Positions 35,620-43,925 of a DNA stretch of 47,576 nucleotides are shown here, piece after piece. Within the stretch, counting starts at the first letter, position 1. Each line of letters begins with the position of its first letter. Under the pieces are notes generated by a model. It was not told the origin of the DNA. It did no database searches and worked only from the letters and a program-made list of their open reading frames with translations. Source of the stretch: an uncultured Prevotella sp. (GTDB taxonomy: Bacteria > Bacteroidota > Bacteroidia > Bacteroidales > Bacteroidaceae); the NCBI GenBank assembly GCA_946403845.1, contig CAMJBL010000017.1, positions 1 through 47,576 of the forward strand, given 5' to 3'. The translations under genes were made by a program, and so were the position numbers.

Positions 35620-35787
35620 ATACTTGGCATTTTGTAATCTTTCCATACCCCTTCCGATAATTTTCCATAGGGCGTTAAGCGTGGTTTTACATAATCTGTT
35701 GATTTTCAACACTTTCTAAATATTTCCTGTTTTTATATTTTCCATAGGTTAGCTATACAACATTCGAAAAAATGTCGTAACTTTGCA
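35558..35787. repeat. Outer inverted repeat, right arm (~229 bp)
   Basis: Mirror copy of 32540-32767. It ends in the promoter for the lipoprotein operon, so each arm drives transcription away from the central segment. Confidence 0.9.
35778..35785 (+). promoter_or_regulatory. Bacteroidota -7 element for the right-hand surface-protein operon
   Basis: TAACTTTG in the same context (CATTCGAAAAAATGTCG before it) as the BspA promoter at 32540. The leader to the ATG at 35878 is about 90 nt. No further clear promoter is seen before the genes at 38013, 39412 and 42485, which may be read from here. Confidence 0.72.
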
Positions 35788-35791
35788 GCGG

Positions 35792-35833
35792 GAAAAGATG
35801 AAATAAGCATCAACTATGTATATGCGTACATTA
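35792..35833 (+). repeat. 42-base leader repeat, copy 1
   Basis: Runs from GAAAAGATGAAATAAGCATC to TGCGTACATTA in the leader of the lipoprotein mRNA and matches 37989-38030 at all but one position. Confidence 0.85.
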
Positions 35834-35877
35834 ATGAAGCATTACAATTAATTGGAAATCAAATAGAATTTGTTCAT

Positions 35878-36370
35878 ATGAAGAAGTATCGATTATTATG
35901 GATTGTCTGTGGTCTGCTGGTGTTGGCAGGCTGTACGGATAATGCTGACAACCCTGCAAGGAAGATGGAATTGAAAAACTTCTCAAATACAGGTTGTAAA
36001 TCATATACCCGAGCAGGAAGTACAAATAATACGGATGGATCGTATTTTGAACTAACGGCCATCGGGGATAATATGCTGTATGTGAAACATGTCAATGCAA
36101 TGTTTAACTGTGCATCAGACAAGTTCGATGTAAATGTTGAGGCTGATGGCAATTCCATTACCATAACCGAATATGACAAGCTTAATCCTGAATATGCAAT
36201 GGCTTGTATGTGCGCCTTTGACTTGGGGTATGAGATTGGCCCTTTGGATGAAGGCAAAACCTATACCATCAAAATTATCACAGGATTAGCCCCACAAGAT
36301 CCAGACATGATGCCCGCAAACACGGAGGTGGTCTTTGAGATTGTCTATACGTCAGGGCTTTCAAAAACAA
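35878..36370 (+). repeat. Direct repeat encoding module A, copy 1
   Basis: About 490 bases from the start codon match 42485-42977 at more than 90% by eye; similarity stops after the codons for KTIVPSQDT. Confidence 0.85.
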
Positions 36371-37983
36371 TCGTTCCATCACAGGACACAACAGATGAAT
36401 CACTGTATGGCGAATGGCGGCTGGTAGGATGGACGGAAGGCGGAACGTGGCTTGAGATTGACACGAACTACGTCAGCCATCAGCATATGAGTATCGAAAT
36501 CAAGGATAAGGAAGAAGGCTATACGATGGCCTATTCTATGGTGAACGAGATTTTCGTCGGCCTGTTAACTCTCAACGGAAATGAAATGATTTTCGGAGGT
36601 GATATGAGGAGGGGCTCTACGAAGGTGTTAGGCGATCTCAAGGAGAATCTTTTCTTTGAGGATCATATCTGCGACATCAACTTCTATCAGTTGGAAGGAA
36701 AACAATTGAAATTGTATTATACTGACGACGACTATTTCGTATTTACTAAGGATTTTGACGACAGCCAGATTCAGCCCTATGCCTGGAAAAACGGTGTGCC
36801 AGACCCCTATGTCGCAGAAGTGACAGCTATCAGTGACGGAATCGTCGACGTGAATTTGCTCCAGACACCGAGTTATACCGTTTTCTTCTCCAGAAATCGT
36901 CACCCTGAAGGTGTATGTCATTTTGATGCATCTGACCTCCCGTCCCTTTCGTTTGATGTAGGCGACAAGATTGCTTTCCGGATTGTACAATACAAGCGAA
37001 TGGAAGGGAAGTGGGAATTTCAGCTGAAGGTGGAGTCCTGCAAGGGCTCTAAGCATGTGACAAGCCAAGCGGGTATGATGCATTACGATAATCGTATGGG
37101 GTGGATTATCGTCGATGAAGACAGAGGTGCACAATCTGGAGCCAGCTACTTTTACCCAATGAGGGTGTTGAATGAGACATACCAGAAAGAAGGTTTATCT
37201 GTTGTATTCGCTGGTGAACTCTATTCCACATGGAGACCACCTCAAATCGTTCTGGGAGGGTCTGATTTCTATTATGTAGACATCGACGCCATTGAACTTG
37301 GCCCGCAAGGGGAAGAAGTGCCTATCGACGAGGCACATTTCCCTGATGCTGCCTTCCGCAAAAAGTTGATTGAAACATACGACTGGGCTGCAGACGGACT
37401 GCTGACGGAGGCGGAGAGAAGATGGGTGAGAACAATTGATATCTCGGATAGAGGCATCAAAACGCTGAAAGGCATTGAATATTTCCCCAACTTAATTGAT
37501 CTGAGGCTCTCAGGTAAGAATATTGAAGACGTGGATGTTTCGAAAAATACAGAACTTTTGATTCTGATGATCGACAACTGCAATCTGTCGTCCATCGACC
37601 TCACAAACAATACGAAGTTGACTATGTTATCTCTCAAGCGCAACCGGCTCAAATCCATCGACTTGTCGAGAAATACAGAGCTTGGAGAATTCTATCTTGA
37701 AAGGAACCTGCTCACCTCGCTTGACCTGACAGGACTCAATAGGTTGGCATACATTAGCTGTTTCAATAATCAGATTAAGGGTGAGGCTATGGATGCACTC
37801 ATCGCATCGTTATCGTCAGAAAGATCGCCACAATCATTCTACGGAATCAATACAGGTGACCCCGATGAGGGGAATGTCATCACGAAGTCGCAGGTTTCTG
37901 CCCTTCAGGCCAAGGGCTGGAAGGTTTGGGACAAGTCTCAAGGAAGCAGTAATCTCCAGCAATACCCCGGCAGCGACGAGTAA
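35878..37983 (+). CDS. Mosaic leucine-rich-repeat lipoprotein
   Basis: A 701-residue lipoprotein; signal peptide ends VLAGC (Cys at 19). Module A (about 20-165; KNFSNTGCKSYTRAG...) is almost identical to the N-terminus of the 42485 protein. It is followed by the SLYGEWRLVGWTEGGTW module and the middle region shared with the 27104 protein, then a FPDAAFRKKLIE...GLLTEAE cap and about five 21-residue leucine-rich repeats (LKSIDLSRNTELGEFYLERN), ending QQYPGSDE. So it is the 27104 protein with module A spliced onto the front. Likely anchored at the outer membrane and exposed; ligand unknown. First gene of a probable four-gene operon. Confidence 0.8.
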   Translation: MKKYRLLWIVCGLLVLAGCTDNADNPARKMELKNFSNTGCKSYTRAGSTNNTDGSYFELTAIGDNMLYVKHVNAMFNCASDKFDVNVEADGNSITITEYDKLNPEYAMACMCAFDLGYEIGPLDEGKTYTIKIITGLAPQDPDMMPANTEVVFEIVYTSGLSKTIVPSQDTTDESLYGEWRLVGWTEGGTWLEIDTNYVSHQHMSIEIKDKEEGYTMAYSMVNEIFVGLLTLNGNEMIFGGDMRRGSTKVLGDLKENLFFEDHICDINFYQLEGKQLKLYYTDDDYFVFTKDFDDSQIQPYAWKNGVPDPYVAEVTAISDGIVDVNLLQTPSYTVFFSRNRHPEGVCHFDASDLPSLSFDVGDKIAFRIVQYKRMEGKWEFQLKVESCKGSKHVTSQAGMMHYDNRMGWIIVDEDRGAQSGASYFYPMRVLNETYQKEGLSVVFAGELYSTWRPPQIVLGGSDFYYVDIDAIELGPQGEEVPIDEAHFPDAAFRKKLIETYDWAADGLLTEAERRWVRTIDISDRGIKTLKGIEYFPNLIDLRLSGKNIEDVDVSKNTELLILMIDNCNLSSIDLTNNTKLTMLSLKRNRLKSIDLSRNTELGEFYLERNLLTSLDLTGLNRLAYISCFNNQIKGEAMDALIASLSSERSPQSFYGINTGDPDEGNVITKSQVSALQAKGWKVWDKSQGSSNLQQYPGSDE

Positions 37984-37988
37984 AACAA

Positions 37989-38030
37989 GAAAAGATGAAA
38001 TGAGCATCAACTATGTATATGCGTACATTA
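37989..38030 (+). repeat. 42-base leader repeat, copy 2
   Basis: Second copy of the leader block at 35792-35833. The start codon of the next gene (38013) lies inside it. Confidence 0.85.
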
Positions 38031-39380
38031 TACATATTTATTATGGGCGTTTTGCTGATGGCTTGCAGTCAGCGTCAGCAGGAGTCAGATACGCAGGCAG
38101 CAGCACGCTGTCTGAAGGAAGCAGAGGCAGCCTTAGACAATGACAGCATCCGTCTGGGTGAGACCTTACTGCGAAAAGCCATCCGTATGTCGGAAGCGTC
38201 TGAGGATTGGCACACCCTTTATATCGCATACCAGCGATTGGCTTCAAGCTTGTCGCAGGGCAACCCCGAAGAGGCCTTGCAACTGATGAAGAAGGCCCTC
38301 GCCATCTATGAGCAGCACCCCGACAATGAGCAAAATTATGTCAACCTGCTCGACTATGCTGGCACTTACGCCTCACAAGTGGCTTACACCACTGATGGGC
38401 CATACGACGAAGCACTCGGTTTAGTGAACAAGGCCTATGACATCGCCAGGAAAAACCAGATGAATGATCTGATGTGTCAGACATTGACCAGTCTTGCAAA
38501 CATCGCCTGGGCGAAGGAGGATTATCGTCAGGCAATTGACTATGCCCATCAGGCGGAATCTGTGGCGACAACCGATCTGCGTCTTGGCGTATTACAGGTG
38601 CTCGCCCGCAGCTACCTCGACCTCAATATGCTCGATTCGGCAGAAACCGTCTATCATCAGATTGAGCCAGGTGATGATGTCCATCTGGCCTATATCGTGC
38701 AGAGTAATCTCGCCAGGATTGCACTCCGACGGATGGGAGCCTCAAAGGTGGAGGATGATATCGATGATGCCTTCGAGCAAATAGAGGACTTCTATTATAA
38801 GGCGCTTGACCAGAAGGATCAGTACTATCAGGCGACGCTGCATCAGGAAATGGAGAACCAGCGGCTCGAATACCGCTCGCAGATGTACGCACGTACAATC
38901 CTGATGATCATCATTGCATCGCTTATTGTCATTTTGGCGATGGTTTGGGTGGTTCGCTACAGGATGCAGGCGCAGCGTCATGAAGCAGAACGTCAGAAGG
39001 CCCAACTGCATCAGGCAAACGAAGTGGTGGCATTCCTGCAGGACTTTATCCTCGAACGAACGGAGGTGATGAAGAAACTCAATCAGAGCGGCGATGCACT
39101 CGTCACCCTCAAACCGCACGAATGGGGCGAGATAGAACGAACGCTCAACGCCATCGACAACAACCGCTTCGCCAATATCCGTGAGCAGTATCCCGATATG
39201 CAGGAAGACGACATCCGCCTATGTATCCTCACCCGTCTTGGCATCAGCAATCGCGCTATCGGCAACATCTACTGCATCACCGTCTCCGCCGTCCAGCATC
39301 GCAAGCTCAAGCTGAAGAAGGACGTGTTCGGAGAAACCAATCCAGACATCACGCTGGAGCAGATACTCAACAGCAAATAA
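38013..39380 (+). CDS. TPR membrane regulator with C-terminal HTH
   Basis: A 455-residue protein. The N-terminus looks like a lipoprotein signal (MRTLYIFIMGVLLMACS). Residues about 25-270 are alpha-helical with TPR motifs (EEALQLMKKALAIYEQHP; DYRQAIDYAHQAESVA). One transmembrane helix lies at about 293-314, a coiled coil at about 318-350, and the C-terminal ~90 residues hold a helix-turn-helix (DIRLCILTRLGISNRAIGNIYCITVSAVQHRK) of the LuxR-like kind. This fits the Bacteroidota TPR one-component regulators that sense outside the membrane and bind DNA inside. It lies between surface-protein genes it may control (inference). Starts at 38013, 38019 or 38043 are possible. Confidence 0.8.
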   Translation: MYMRTLYIFIMGVLLMACSQRQQESDTQAAARCLKEAEAALDNDSIRLGETLLRKAIRMSEASEDWHTLYIAYQRLASSLSQGNPEEALQLMKKALAIYEQHPDNEQNYVNLLDYAGTYASQVAYTTDGPYDEALGLVNKAYDIARKNQMNDLMCQTLTSLANIAWAKEDYRQAIDYAHQAESVATTDLRLGVLQVLARSYLDLNMLDSAETVYHQIEPGDDVHLAYIVQSNLARIALRRMGASKVEDDIDDAFEQIEDFYYKALDQKDQYYQATLHQEMENQRLEYRSQMYARTILMIIIASLIVILAMVWVVRYRMQAQRHEAERQKAQLHQANEVVAFLQDFILERTEVMKKLNQSGDALVTLKPHEWGEIERTLNAIDNNRFANIREQYPDMQEDDIRLCILTRLGISNRAIGNIYCITVSAVQHRKLKLKKDVFGETNPDITLEQILNSK

Positions 39381-39411
39381 ATTTATCACGAATGAAATAA
39401 AAAAGACAGAT

Positions 39412-42400
39412 ATGAAACGAATCGTATTACTTTTCCTGATTATCTTGCCAATGCTGGCGAGTGCCGATGCCATAGAGATTGGTGGCATCTGTTACAACTT
39501 GGCAAAAGAGACCAAAGAGGCCGAAGTGGCCTCAAACCCCAACAAATATAGCGGATCAATCATAATCCCGAAATCTGTCGAATATGAAGGCGTGACGTAT
39601 AGTGTGACGAAGATAGGATACAGTGCTTTCGCAAGTTGCGCCAGTCTGACCTCCATCGAAATCCCGAATAGTGTGACGAACATCGGACAGTTGGCCTTCG
39701 ATGGCTGCTCTGGCCTAACCTCTATCACGATTCCGAACAGTGTGACGAACATAGATGCCTGGGCTTTCTCCGGCTGCAGCGGTCTGACTTCCGTCGATAT
39801 TCCTAGTAGCGTAACAAAAATAGGAAGCCGAGTTTTCCAAGACTGCTCCAACCTGACCTCCATCACCATTCCTAACAGTGTGACGAGTATAGGTAGCTAT
39901 GCTTTCTGGAGATGCACCAGCCTGCCTTCCATCATAATTCCTAATAGCGTGACAAGCATTGGAGAGAATACATTTGAATATTGTTATAGTTTGGCTTCGG
40001 TCACGATTCCCAATAGCGTGACAAAGATTGGTGGCTTTGCGTTCCATGGTTGTTCCAAAATAGCTTCCATCACCATACCCAACAGCGTGACTGATATCTG
40101 TGAGCGTGCATTTCTTGATTGTACTGGTCTGACCTCCATCACCATACCTAACAGCGTAAAGAATATTGAAATTGAAGCTTTTGGTGTATGCAACGCCCTG
40201 ACCTCAGTTACCATTGGCACTGGTGTGAACATCATGGGAAGCCATGCTTTTCATTATTGCGATAATATAACCTCTGTTCATATATCGGATTTAGAGTCAT
40301 GGTGTAAGATACATTTTATTGATTCTGCCTCAAATCCACTTTATTATGCCCATCATTTGATTCTCAATGGAGTGGAAATAAAGGATTTGGTTATTCCCAA
40401 CAGCGTTACAAGCATACTAGCTAATTCTTTCTATAGATGTAGCAACCTGACCTCGGTTACGATTCCGGATGGTGTGACGAGCATTGGAGAGAACGCTTTC
40501 GCGTATTGCAGCGGCTTGACCTCCATCACCATCCCCAACAACGTGACGAACATAGGAAATCAGGCTTTCTATAACTGTTATGGTGTTACATCCGTCATTA
40601 TCGGTAGCAAGGTAGAATCTCTCGGCATTAATGCGCTTGGCGGATGCCAGAAGTTATTGGATATCTATTGCTATGCAGAGAATGTTCCAAAAACGCAGAA
40701 AAGCACTTTCAGAAATACTAATATTGAGGAAGTTACGCTTCATGTGCCTGCTGCATCCGTCAGCGCATATCAAACCGTCGAGCCTTGGAAAAACTTTAAG
40801 CAAATCGCTGCATTGACAGATTTGGAAGAGTATCACTCCCTGCTTGAGGAAGGAAAAGTCTGGCAATACAGCTATAATAACGGCGTAAGGCAATATATGA
40901 AGTCGTTGACAATAGATGGCGATACGATTATCGGAAATCAGACCTACAAGAAGATTATTGATGTTGCTTCTCAGGGAATTGAGATGTTCCTTCGTGAGGA
41001 AGGGAAGAAGGTGTATTGCTGTTATCCTAATCGTGAAACGGAAATCCTCCTCTATGATTTTGGCAAGAATGCCGGAGAGATTATCAGCAGAGAGACAAGA
41101 AACGGAGACACTTGGATTCAGAAAGTAGTAGCTGTTGATACTATAATGGTTAAAGACAATTCATTCCGCTGCGTGACCGTCCATGAATATGGTATTCCAG
41201 AAGGTATGTCAGAAGAGACGTATTTTGCGGGAAATTATGGATATGAGAGTGGCTTCTGGGTAGAGGGTATAGGAAGCTTTACTTATCTTGATTCGCCAAT
41301 TTCCTATCCTGGCAATTATTACTCTTTTTATGAATGTCAGATAGGGGATGTGACTTACAAACAGAAGGATTTCTTGGATGCTATTAAAAATAACACCCAG
41401 CCAGCCTATCGCCCATTCGTCGAAGAGGGTAAGGTTTGGAAGGTAGGAGCTGTTGGTTCGGGTAATCCTGTGCAGCTGGTTGACTACTACTATTTCGATG
41501 GCGACACCATTATCAACGGAAAGACCTGTAAGCAGATGATGTGCCAAAGATATGTCACCCCGGATTTTGCAGAATCTAATTATATATCACAAGATCCCCC
41601 TTCGTGCTATGTGGGAGCATGGTACGAGGAGGACAAAAAAGTGTATTTCTGCAATACAACAGACGAACAGTTTAAGTTGATGTACGACTTCTCCATGAAT
41701 GCCTATGATACCCTGCAGATAGATAACCACCCATACTACTTATACGTGGTAGGGCCGAGGCAGACAGGAGGAATAAGAGGTTTTAAGGGCGTATTTAGGG
41801 AAGTTCGGGAGTGTGGAGAAGAAGGAATCACTTACCAATGTGCCCCTTGGTTGGAAGGTGTCGGAATTGTTTACGGTCCCCCGACATTAAATGTTCTTAA
41901 TGTAGAATTGGCAGATCCTATGTGGTTCCTGATGTCATGTAGCGTTGGTGATGAGGTAATCTATCTTAACGACGGATATGTGGATGGAGAAATTCCTGCA
42001 GGTGCCCGCAAACGCTTCGACTTCTCCCATACGATCAAGACAAAGCCTAAGGCACGGAATAGAAGTGGAGAAAATCAGTCGCTTTACGGCGAATACGACG
42101 ACCAGCAGTTAGGAATCAATCTCGACCCGCTTGACGATGCCTATCTGGTAAGCATTACCGACGATACAGGCAAAGTGGTCTACGAGAAATCCGTCAACGC
42201 TGGCAATATCGTTGGCCTTAACATCGACATCTCTGCATATGCGAAAGGTCGATATACCGTCACTATGGAGAATAGCGATGAGATCTTCACTGGCGAATTC
42301 GATGCACAAACAACGGGAATTAGAGATGTTAGATGTAAGAAGGAAGATGGAAGAAGTATTATCTACAACCTCCAAGGCCAGCGACTCCATTCGTTGCAGA

Positions 42401-42444
42401 AGGGATTGAACATCGTCAACGGACAAAAGGTTTTCGTAAAGTGA
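39412..42444 (+). CDS. BspA-like leucine-rich-repeat surface protein
   Basis: A 1010-residue secreted protein with a signal peptide (1-19, ending LASADA). Residues about 45-470 hold some 17 BspA repeats of 23 residues with the core LTSITIPNSVTNIGxxAFxxC, more regular than in the 28838 protein. After an ASVSAYQTVEPWKNFKQIAAL linker come a ~190-residue module and a second module (YRPFVEEGKVWKVGAVGSG...), then the sorting tail IIYNLQGQRLHSLQKGLNIV. The second half is shared with the 28838 protein, with near-identical DNA at the end. Presumed adhesin-like surface protein. Gene 32 bases after the TPR regulator. Confidence 0.9.
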   Translation: MKRIVLLFLIILPMLASADAIEIGGICYNLAKETKEAEVASNPNKYSGSIIIPKSVEYEGVTYSVTKIGYSAFASCASLTSIEIPNSVTNIGQLAFDGCSGLTSITIPNSVTNIDAWAFSGCSGLTSVDIPSSVTKIGSRVFQDCSNLTSITIPNSVTSIGSYAFWRCTSLPSIIIPNSVTSIGENTFEYCYSLASVTIPNSVTKIGGFAFHGCSKIASITIPNSVTDICERAFLDCTGLTSITIPNSVKNIEIEAFGVCNALTSVTIGTGVNIMGSHAFHYCDNITSVHISDLESWCKIHFIDSASNPLYYAHHLILNGVEIKDLVIPNSVTSILANSFYRCSNLTSVTIPDGVTSIGENAFAYCSGLTSITIPNNVTNIGNQAFYNCYGVTSVIIGSKVESLGINALGGCQKLLDIYCYAENVPKTQKSTFRNTNIEEVTLHVPAASVSAYQTVEPWKNFKQIAALTDLEEYHSLLEEGKVWQYSYNNGVRQYMKSLTIDGDTIIGNQTYKKIIDVASQGIEMFLREEGKKVYCCYPNRETEILLYDFGKNAGEIISRETRNGDTWIQKVVAVDTIMVKDNSFRCVTVHEYGIPEGMSEETYFAGNYGYESGFWVEGIGSFTYLDSPISYPGNYYSFYECQIGDVTYKQKDFLDAIKNNTQPAYRPFVEEGKVWKVGAVGSGNPVQLVDYYYFDGDTIINGKTCKQMMCQRYVTPDFAESNYISQDPPSCYVGAWYEEDKKVYFCNTTDEQFKLMYDFSMNAYDTLQIDNHPYYLYVVGPRQTGGIRGFKGVFREVRECGEEGITYQCAPWLEGVGIVYGPPTLNVLNVELADPMWFLMSCSVGDEVIYLNDGYVDGEIPAGARKRFDFSHTIKTKPKARNRSGENQSLYGEYDDQQLGINLDPLDDAYLVSITDDTGKVVYEKSVNAGNIVGLNIDISAYAKGRYTVTMENSDEIFTGEFDAQTTGIRDVRCKKEDGRSIIYNLQGQRLHSLQKGLNIVNGQKVFVK
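41985..42444. repeat. Long inverted repeat, right copy (BspA C-terminal region)
   Basis: Mirror of 28838-29300. Recombination between the two copies would invert about 13.6 kb. Confidence 0.85.
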
Positions 42445-42484
42445 AACTTTGTTAAGTTGTATTATTGTTAATAATTATGTGAGT

Positions 42485-42977
42485 ATGAAGAAGTATCGAT
42501 TATTATGGATTGTCTGTGGTCTGCTGGTGTTGGCGGGCTGTACGGATAATACAGATAACCCTGCAAGGAAGATTGAACTGAAAAACTTCTCAAATACAGG
42601 ATGTAAATCATATACCCGAGCGGGAAGTACAAATGATACGGATGGATCGTATTTTGAACTAACGGCCATCGGGGATAATATGCTGTATGTGAAACATGTC
42701 AATGCAATGTTTAACTGTGCATCAGACAAGTTCGAGGTAAACGTGGATGCTGATGGCAATTCCATTATCATAACCGAATATGATAAGCTTAACCCTGAAT
42801 ATGCAATGGCTTGTATGTGCGCCTTTGATTTGGGGTATGAGATTGGTCCATTGGATGACGGCAAAACCTATACTATAAAGGTTGTCACAGGATCTGCCCC
42901 ACAAGATCCGGATATGATACCCGCAAACGAGGAGGTGATCTTTGAGATTGTCTACACATCAGATCTTTCAAAAACAA
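42485..42977 (+). repeat. Direct repeat encoding module A, copy 2
   Basis: Second copy of 35878-36370, same orientation, about 6.6 kb away. Confidence 0.85.
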
Positions 42978-43633
42978 TCGTTCCATCTCAGGACACAATA
43001 GATCCCGCATTGCTGGAGCAGACAACGCCAGAATTTACTTACAGCGACTTCGATGTCATAGAAAACCAATATGAAGTGACAACGAGCGTGAACGGTACGT
43101 GGACCATTAAAAAAGTAAATGGAATGATAACCAGTATTGATTACGGCCAACAGCCATCACCAGCAGCCCACCAGAGTCCAGAGGCTTTCTTTGACGAGTA
43201 TTTGCCGTTGACAAATGACGACGAGATGGTAAGGGATACTGAGTGGAATAACCCTCCCGTAATCTCATATAGGCATTTTTATAAAGGTCTCCACGTAGAA
43301 AAAAGTAATTGGGGCTTCTATTATAATGACAATAGGATATATCGAGTCGTTGGTTTTTTTTACCCAACAAACCACCTCGATGTTATCCCTGCTATTAGCG
43401 AAGAAAATGCCAAGAAGATCGTAGAGAATTATATCAAGGAATCAGTTGAGGGAAAAGACAAGTGCTTCTATTTGGCTATCATGTCTTTTCCTGCAGTAAC
43501 GACCTTATTGCCACGATTAGTGTATGTCTATAAACATGATCTTTGGGGAGAACATAACTATGTTTATGTTGACGCCAAAACAGGCCGTTTATTATATCAT
43601 TTACAATATCATGGCGATAAGCTATATTATTAA
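42485..43633 (+). CDS. Lipoprotein with module A and a propeptide-like (FTP/PepSY-type) C-terminus
   Basis: A 382-residue lipoprotein from the ATG at 42485 (a 12-codon longer frame is unlikely, since the paralog at 35878 starts here). Signal ends VLAGC. Module A (about 20-165) is nearly identical to that of the 35878 protein. The rest differs: YRHFYKGLHVEKSNWGFYYN resembles the fungalysin/thermolysin propeptide motif and YVYVDAKTGRLLYHL the PepSY-type ending. No protease domain follows. In proteases these regions fold and inhibit the enzyme; as a free lipoprotein it might bind a partner or a protease (inference). Likely the last gene of the operon from 35778. Confidence 0.7.
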   Translation: MKKYRLLWIVCGLLVLAGCTDNTDNPARKIELKNFSNTGCKSYTRAGSTNDTDGSYFELTAIGDNMLYVKHVNAMFNCASDKFEVNVDADGNSIIITEYDKLNPEYAMACMCAFDLGYEIGPLDDGKTYTIKVVTGSAPQDPDMIPANEEVIFEIVYTSDLSKTIVPSQDTIDPALLEQTTPEFTYSDFDVIENQYEVTTSVNGTWTIKKVNGMITSIDYGQQPSPAAHQSPEAFFDEYLPLTNDDEMVRDTEWNNPPVISYRHFYKGLHVEKSNWGFYYNDNRIYRVVGFFYPTNHLDVIPAISEENAKKIVENYIKESVEGKDKCFYLAIMSFPAVTTLLPRLVYVYKHDLWGEHNYVYVDAKTGRLLYHLQYHGDKLYY

Positions 43634-43702
43634 CATTGAGGGGGCAGAACGGTGTGTAGAAAGAACTGATCTGATACTAATTTGTTCGTAATGTTACATA
43701 GC

Positions 43703-43737
43703 GGGGGCGGTTTTCTTGATATTGGAATGCCGCCCCC
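43703..43737. terminator. GC-rich hairpin after the module A lipoprotein
   Basis: GGGGGCGG (43703-43710) and CCGCCCCC (43730-43737), 19-base loop, 70 bases after the stop. There is no good T tract after it, so termination is likely but not certain. Confidence 0.5.
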
Positions 43738-43788
43738 TTCAAAACAAAAAAGCTAGCAATTTTAATACAATCCTTATTGGTGCCTCTT

Positions 43789-43827
43789 TTTCCATCAGTC
43801 AGCGTTTCTGAAACTGGCTGATGGAAA
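43789..43827. repeat. 14-bp inverted repeat upstream of the sigma-factor operon
   Basis: TTTCCATCAGTCAG (43789-43802) and CTGGCTGATGGAAA (43814-43827), one mismatch, 11-base loop. It lies 72 bases before the -7 element. It is flanked by T and A runs in the wrong order for a standard terminator on either strand, so it could be an operator. Confidence 0.6.
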
Positions 43828-43898
43828 GAATAACATCTTTTAACAACCTTGCATGCAGTATTTCTGCCTTTTCTCAGTTTAATAAGCAGAAAAGATTT

Positions 43899-43906
43899 AA
43901 TTTTGC
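43899..43906 (+). promoter_or_regulatory. Bacteroidota -7 element for the lipoprotein/sigma-factor operon
   Basis: TAATTTTG matches TAnnTTTG, 19 bases before the ATG at 43926. Confidence 0.7.
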
Positions 43907-43925
43907 AGTTTAAAAGGATTATCTC

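Noticed and set aside
35335..35712. 125-codon minus-strand ORF
   Set aside because: It consists of the translated 22-bp tandem repeats and the outer inverted repeat antisense to the toxin remnant; no sign of a real protein.
43634..43925. Possible transposon remnant between the two lipoprotein operons
   Set aside because: Two separate hairpins exist, but there are no matching ends, target duplications or transposase fragments.
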